From: Candidatus Spyradenecus faecavium
GTDB lineage: Bacteria; Verrucomicrobiota; Kiritimatiellia; RFP12; DVOR01
Direction: 5' to 3'
Assembly: GCA_018713405.1 (NCBI GenBank)
Contig: DVOR01000238.1
Coordinates: 1 to 8,129, forward strand
DNA length: 8,129 bases
Position numbers and translations under genes: made by a program
Notes under the pieces: model-generated
What the model was told of the DNA's origin: nothing
The model's input: only the letters and a program-made list of their open reading frames with translations
Database searches by the model: none
In this document: piece by piece, positions 7,298 through 8,129 of the stretch
How positions within the stretch are numbered: position 1 is the first letter of the stretch
Layout of the letters: every line of letters starts with the position of its first letter

Positions 7298-7366
7298 ATG
7301 AAGAAAGAGAAGAAGACCATCCCGCCCCTCGGGGGTGGCGCGCGCGGGCTAAAAAGGACTATTTAG
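7298..7366 (+). other. Short orphan reading frame with a strong ribosome site; possible truncated gene start
   Basis: ATG 7298 is preceded at 6 bases by AAAGAGGA (7284-7291), a strong Shine-Dalgarno sequence. A -10-like TATGAT lies at 7263-7268. The frame encodes only 22 residues, starting 'MKKEKKTIPPLGGGARGLK', and stops at TAG 7364-7366. Because it begins 54 bases inside the solitary transposon-end-like sequence, it may be the start of that element's lost transposase, cut off where RHS-derived sequence begins near 7351. No homology is recognised, and a chance frame cannot be excluded. Confidence 0.3.
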
Positions 7367-7378
7367 GCAGAATATTAT
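7349..7378 (-). pseudogene. RHS core remnant on the far side of the MITE-like element
   Basis: If the element (7388-7783) and one GGGAGAAAT copy are removed, the RHS frame reads on as '...LGISPIIFCLNSPF' and stops at TAG 7351-7349. Positions G, F, N and P fall exactly where RHS cores have G-[LI]-N-x-Y-x-F-x-x-N-x-P. The expected V-D-x-x-G does not follow, so the RHS sequence is probably truncated here, where it meets the solitary transposon-end segment. Confidence 0.5.
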
Positions 7379-7387
7379 GGGAGAAAT
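7379..7387. repeat. Left copy of 9-bp target duplication
   Basis: GGGAGAAAT abuts the left terminal inverted repeat at 7388. The identical 9-mer abuts the right terminal repeat at 7784-7792 in direct orientation, which is the signature of a transposition event. Confidence 0.85.
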
Positions 7388-7404
7388 CAATACTGTCCGG
7401 GGAA
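7388..7404 (+). repeat. Left terminal inverted repeat
   Basis: CAATACTGTCCGGGGAA pairs with the right terminus at 15 of 17 positions. The two mismatches are at positions 5 and 6. A similar tip occurs alone at 7244. Confidence 0.82.
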
Positions 7405-7443
7405 AATGGAGACTCAGGGGACTGAGCGCCGTAAGAGAAACCG

Positions 7444-7537
7444 CAGATTCTTCAGATTTTGAGCAGATTAAGGGCATGCTACCGCACGCAGGACTGCCAG
7501 TGTTGGGAAACGCAGATTTCGCAGATTGTCACAGATT
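7444..7537. repeat. Two clusters of three CAGATT motifs in helical phase
   Basis: CAGATT begins at 7444, 7453 and 7464, and again at 7513, 7522 and 7532. Spacings of 9-11 bases place the motifs within each cluster on about the same face of the helix. The second cluster is of the form CGCAGATTTCGCAGATT-n3-ACAGATT. The clusters are 69 bases apart, inside the MITE-like element. Their function is unknown. Confidence 0.7.
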
Positions 7538-7540
7538 TTG

Positions 7541-7556
7541 GCGTGCTGGCGCACGC
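7541..7556. repeat. Small hairpin
   Basis: GCGTGC (7541-7546) and GCACGC (7551-7556) form a perfect 6-bp stem with loop TGGC, immediately after the second CAGATT cluster. Confidence 0.5.
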
Positions 7557-7622
7557 TGGTTATTGGAAGTTTGGAGGTTTGATTTTCGGGGAGGGACTTC
7601 ACCCCACACCCCTGCACCCGCA

Positions 7623-7641
7623 GGCACGTCTGCGACGTGCC
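7623..7641. repeat. Perfect hairpin with TGC loop
   Basis: GGCACGTC (7623-7630) and GACGTGCC (7634-7641) form a perfect 8-bp stem around a TGC triloop. The loop is the same as in the two hairpins at 209-229 and 262-276, although the stems differ. A competing 5-bp stem, CCTGC/GCAGG (7611-7624), overlaps its left arm. Confidence 0.65.
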
Positions 7642-7677
7642 AGGTACGACGGATGATGCTTCCCGAAAAACACTAGA

Positions 7678-7745
7678 AACGCAAGGGATGGGCACGTTAG
7701 TGAGGCGCACCGCGCCGAACGGTGAAGTGCCCAGGCCCTTGCGTT
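7678..7745. repeat. Long imperfect stem-loop near the right end of the MITE-like element
   Basis: AACGCAAGGG (7678-7687) pairs with CCCTTGCGTT (7736-7745). After a small internal loop (A opposite GG), TGGGCAC (7689-7695) pairs with GTGCCCA (7727-7733). The apical region contains a further GGCGC/GCGCC hairpin (7704-7716). In total 17 base pairs form the outer stems, ending 21 bases inside the right terminal repeat. It could be a subterminal recognition structure or a folded transcript. No T-run follows, so it is not an ordinary terminator. Confidence 0.65.
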
Positions 7746-7766
7746 CCTTCGTGTCTTCGTGGAAAC

Positions 7767-7783
7767 TTCCCCGGACACGATTG
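7767..7783 (-). repeat. Right terminal inverted repeat
   Basis: Read inward on the minus strand this is CAATCGTGTCCGGGGAA, the partner of the left terminus at 7388-7404. It is followed outward by the second GGGAGAAAT. Confidence 0.82.
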
Positions 7784-7792
7784 GGGAGAAAT
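7784..7792. repeat. Right copy of 9-bp target duplication
   Basis: GGGAGAAAT is identical to 7379-7387 and lies immediately outside the right terminal repeat. Confidence 0.85.
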
Positions 7793-8129
7793 ACCCAATG
7801 AATCCGTTGCTAATAAATCACGTGCGTTCCACCTTCCATCTTTAGGATTGTAACGACGGTAATTGTAATAAACAAGCCCAAGGGAGATGTCGTAAAACTC
7901 CGATGAAAAACCAACTGGATTCTCAGAAAGGGTAGAGACTATGGCGACTCCGAAGGCCGTGTAGTCGTAGTGGACAACACTTCCGTGAATGTCCACGAGG
8001 TCGGAGACGTTTTTGTTGCCGTCGTGGAAGTAGTAGGCGATTTCGCCTGATGCTGGGAGAAAGACAAGAGGACGTGTGGCGATGGGTTCGTGGGATCCCA
8101 AACGTAGGAATGGAAGAGGGTGTTGTCGG

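Larger units (their letters stand above)
7388..7783. mobile_element. 396-bp non-autonomous MITE-like element with TIRs and 9-bp target duplication
   Basis: The left terminal repeat CAATACTGTCCGGGGAA (7388-7404) and the right one TTCCCCGGACACGATTG (7767-7783) are inverted copies matching at 15 of 17 positions. Both are directly flanked by GGGAGAAAT. The interior has no transposase-like frame. It contains two clusters of CAGATT repeats, several hairpins and a long imperfect stem near the right end. A 9-bp duplication fits several DDE families (IS4, IS256 and others), so the parent family cannot be named. The element interrupts an RHS gene, and removing it with one duplicate restores the RHS reading frame. 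The element is AT-richer than the neighbouring operon. Confidence 0.82.
7697..8129 (-). pseudogene. RHS repeat-associated core domain protein, 3' part, frameshifted and interrupted by a transposon
   Basis: On the minus strand the main frame encodes a typical RHS core: 'EPIATRPLVFLPASGEIAYY', then 'FHDGNKNVSDLVDIHGSVVH', 'YDYTAFG' and 'GLVYYNYRRYNPKDGRWNAR'. RHS proteins are large YD-repeat shells, often surface or toxin-delivery proteins with a variable C-terminus. Two lesions are visible. First, 'DNTLFHSYVWDPT' is encoded in a different frame upstream (8127-8090). A one-base loss in the Thr codon at 8090-8091 breaks the expected W-D-P-T-E-P-I-A-T-R-P. Second, the 396-bp element enters at 7784-7792, after which the frame runs through element DNA to TAA 7699-7697 and adds about 30 unrelated residues. 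The 5' part lies beyond the right edge. Lower GC than the operon suggests horizontal origin. Confidence 0.8.

Noticed and set aside
7377..7676. A 99-residue plus-strand protein inside the MITE-like element
   Set aside because: It starts in the target duplication and crosses the terminal repeat, both CAGATT clusters and hairpins. It has no recognisable domain.
7700..7783. Functional C-terminal toxin tip on the RHS protein
   Set aside because: The residues after GRWNARD...GISP come from transposon terminal DNA, not from an evolved toxin domain. The gene is also frameshifted.

Overview
The window looks like chromosomal DNA of a high-GC Gram-negative bacterium, possibly from the PVC superphylum (Kiritimatiellota or Verrucomicrobiota-like). 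That placement is inference. It rests on codon usage strongly biased to G/C at third positions, a ribosomal-S1-like protein with four S1 domains, an RHS core fragment with the 'YYNYRRYNPKDGRW' style, and degenerate 'CGCAGATT' / 'CACGAAG' repeats in the non-coding DNA. No rRNA or tRNA is present to settle it.

Layout. (1) 1-130: the last 39 codons of an ISL3-type transposase and the probable right tip of that IS. (2) 131-389: a non-coding spacer with three tandem near-palindromes, two GC-rich hairpins with TGC loops, a purine heptamer repeat and a promoter. (3) 390-2188, plus strand: a two-gene unit encoding a four-S1-domain RNA-binding protein and an unrecognised 202-residue protein whose TTG start overlaps the preceding stop. 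(4) 2200-2234: an intrinsic terminator shared by two convergent units. (5) 7203 down to 2243, minus strand: a tight six-gene operon, gmd, fcl, nfeD, qmcA, rnc and a class I methyltransferase gene. Gaps run from a 4-base overlap to 21 bases, with one clear TATAAT promoter upstream. (6) 7204-8129: AT-richer accessory debris. It holds a solitary transposon-end-like sequence followed by a short orphan reading frame, then a decayed RHS gene interrupted by a 396-bp non-autonomous, MITE-like element with 17-bp terminal inverted repeats and a perfect 9-bp target duplication.

Functionally, gmd and fcl together convert GDP-D-mannose to GDP-L-fucose, so the cell can fucosylate surface glycans. nfeD and qmcA form the usual NfeD/SPFH membrane-microdomain pair. 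rnc and the methyltransferase gene suit RNA processing and modification, as does the S1 protein on the opposite strand. I see no sign that all six operon genes share one pathway.

The most informative region is the right end. Removing the 396-bp element and one copy of the 9-bp duplication in silico restores the RHS core reading frame in exactly the expected register (G-x5-F-x2-N-x-P). The element therefore inserted into an RHS gene, which also carries an independent one-base deletion further upstream.
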